A DNA stretch of 64,000 nt from Ascochyta rabiei (Eukaryota > Ascomycota > Dothideomycetes > Pleosporales > Didymellaceae): NCBI RefSeq assembly GCF_004011695.2, contig NC_082419.1, positions 558,001-622,000 of the forward strand. The letters run 5' to 3'. Position numbers and translations under genes: made by a program. Shown here in pieces: positions 63,489-64,000 of the stretch. Position 1 is the first letter of the stretch. Every line of letters starts with the position of its first letter. The notes under the pieces are model-generated. The model ran no database searches, was not told the origin of the DNA, and worked only from the letters and a program-made list of their open reading frames with translations.

Positions 63489-64000
63489 TCAGCCCGTCCA
63501 ACGCTTCCAGAACATCCAGGCCGGGCTCTTCTCGGTGCGCTCGCTGTTCCGGAAGCGGTGGCGCTCTTTGCCGCGGCGGCGGCCGACCCAGGCGAACCAG
63601 ACGGCGAGGCCGACGGCCATGAAGGCGACGACGAGCAGCGTCTGCACGGGCTCTGCGAAGACGGCGCGGCTGAGCAGGAACAGGCTCACGCAGCAGAAGA
63701 TGATGGGCGTGGTGATCCAGGTTTTGTAGGGCCGCTCGAGATCGGGCTCGCGCACGCGCAGCACGATGAGGCCGAGGACGGTCTGGAAGTAGAAGGTGTA
63801 GCCGGCGACGCCGTAGAAGGTGACGAGGGTGTCGAAGGAGCCGACGAGGATGTAGACGGCGGTGATGGCGGCGTTGAGCAGCATGGCGCTGATGGGGGTG
63901 AAGAAGAAGCCGGCGTCCGGGTCGGCGAACCAGTGGAGCATCTTCTTGGGCACTCTGCTGGCCGCGGTGGTCTGCGCGTTGAGACGTATGGCGCGGTGGC
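63489..64000 (-). CDS. Amino-acid permease (APC/LAT family), C-terminal part, cut by right edge
   Basis: The minus-strand frame is open from the right edge (64000) to a TGA at 63489, about 170 residues. It carries the end of an APC-superfamily transporter: FFFTPISAMLLNAAITAVYILV, then DTLVTFYGVAGYTFYFQTVL, LGLIVLRVREPDLERPYKTW, IIFCCVSLFLLSRAVF and a last helix TLLVVAFMAVGLAVWFAWVG. A basic tail follows (RRRGKERHRFRN). The sequence VLRVREPDLERPYKTW is characteristic of LAT-type and Mup1/Mup3-like permeases. A methionine or broad amino-acid substrate is only a family-level guess. An intron near 63960 cannot be excluded because the sequence just inside the edge is short. Confidence 0.8.
   Translation of the reverse strand, partial: HRAIRLNAQTTAASRVPKKMLHWFADPDAGFFFTPISAMLLNAAITAVYILVGSFDTLVTFYGVAGYTFYFQTVLGLIVLRVREPDLERPYKTWITTPIIFCCVSLFLLSRAVFAEPVQTLLVVAFMAVGLAVWFAWVGRRRGKERHRFRNSERTEKSPAWMFWKRWTG

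Overview
The window is nuclear DNA of a filamentous ascomycete (Pezizomycotina, most likely Dothideomycetes; the class is an inference). Genes are dense and intron-poor, introns are mostly 40-80 bp GT-AG, base composition is GC-rich, and the gene content is fungal: homoaconitase of the alpha-aminoadipate lysine pathway, Chz1, Yme2, TRAPPII Trs120, and a one-polypeptide GOGAT. I support 21 protein-coding genes, two of them cut by the window edges, plus one doubtful small gene. No rRNA, tRNA, CRISPR array, intact transposon or secondary-metabolite cluster was seen. All gene models come from reading the sequence by hand; exon junctions were chosen by GT-AG signals, reading phase and family continuity.

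Layout. 1-1470 (-) tuberin/Tsc2 N-terminus, diverging across a repeat-rich promoter from CSE1 (+, 2212-5254). Then a trans-editing AlaX-type protein (+, 5618-6568), a Rab4-like GTPase (-, 7044-7872), a choline-transporter-like membrane protein (+, 8969-11351), TRS120 (-, 12125-16758), a 1717-residue HSP90/sacsin-type ATPase-fold protein with a C-terminal HExxHxxxxxH motif (+, 17386-22539), a small secreted Pro/Thr-rich protein (+), a Gfo/Idh/MocA oxidoreductase (-), a peroxisomal PMP47-type carrier (-), a purine-cytosine permease (-) and a divergent DHA1 MFS transporter (+), and CHZ1 (+, 32541-32963). About 4.1 kb without a convincing gene precedes GLT1 (+, 37068-43582). Then come YME2, ADK1, BET1, an orphan one-TM protein and a sulfotransferase-like two-TM protein (all +), LYS4 (-) diverging from SER1 (+), a 7-TM protein with a long disordered tail (+, 59792-62069), and the C-terminal end of an amino-acid permease (-, to the right edge).

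Functional themes. Nitrogen and amino-acid metabolism is prominent (GLT1, LYS4, SER1, amino-acid permease, purine-cytosine permease), as are membrane traffic and growth signalling (TSC2, TRS120, RAB4, BET1) and organelle upkeep (YME2, PMP47, AlaX with a possible mitochondrial leader). There is no sign of co-regulated clustering except divergent promoter pairs, notably LYS4/SER1, which contains TGACTC-type cores.

The most unusual material is: the HATPase protein with metzincin-like spacing at its C-terminus; two independent ~185-195 bp direct tandem duplications placed just after stop codons whose copies differ mainly by transitions (RIP-like); many intergenic minisatellites, one ending 20 bp before the SER1 start; a secreted protein with repeated WR(D/G)/Cys-pair modules; a sulfotransferase-like domain joined to two TM helices; 10-nt and 21-nt microexons; and a 60-bp in-frame intron in SER1 that can be read through.
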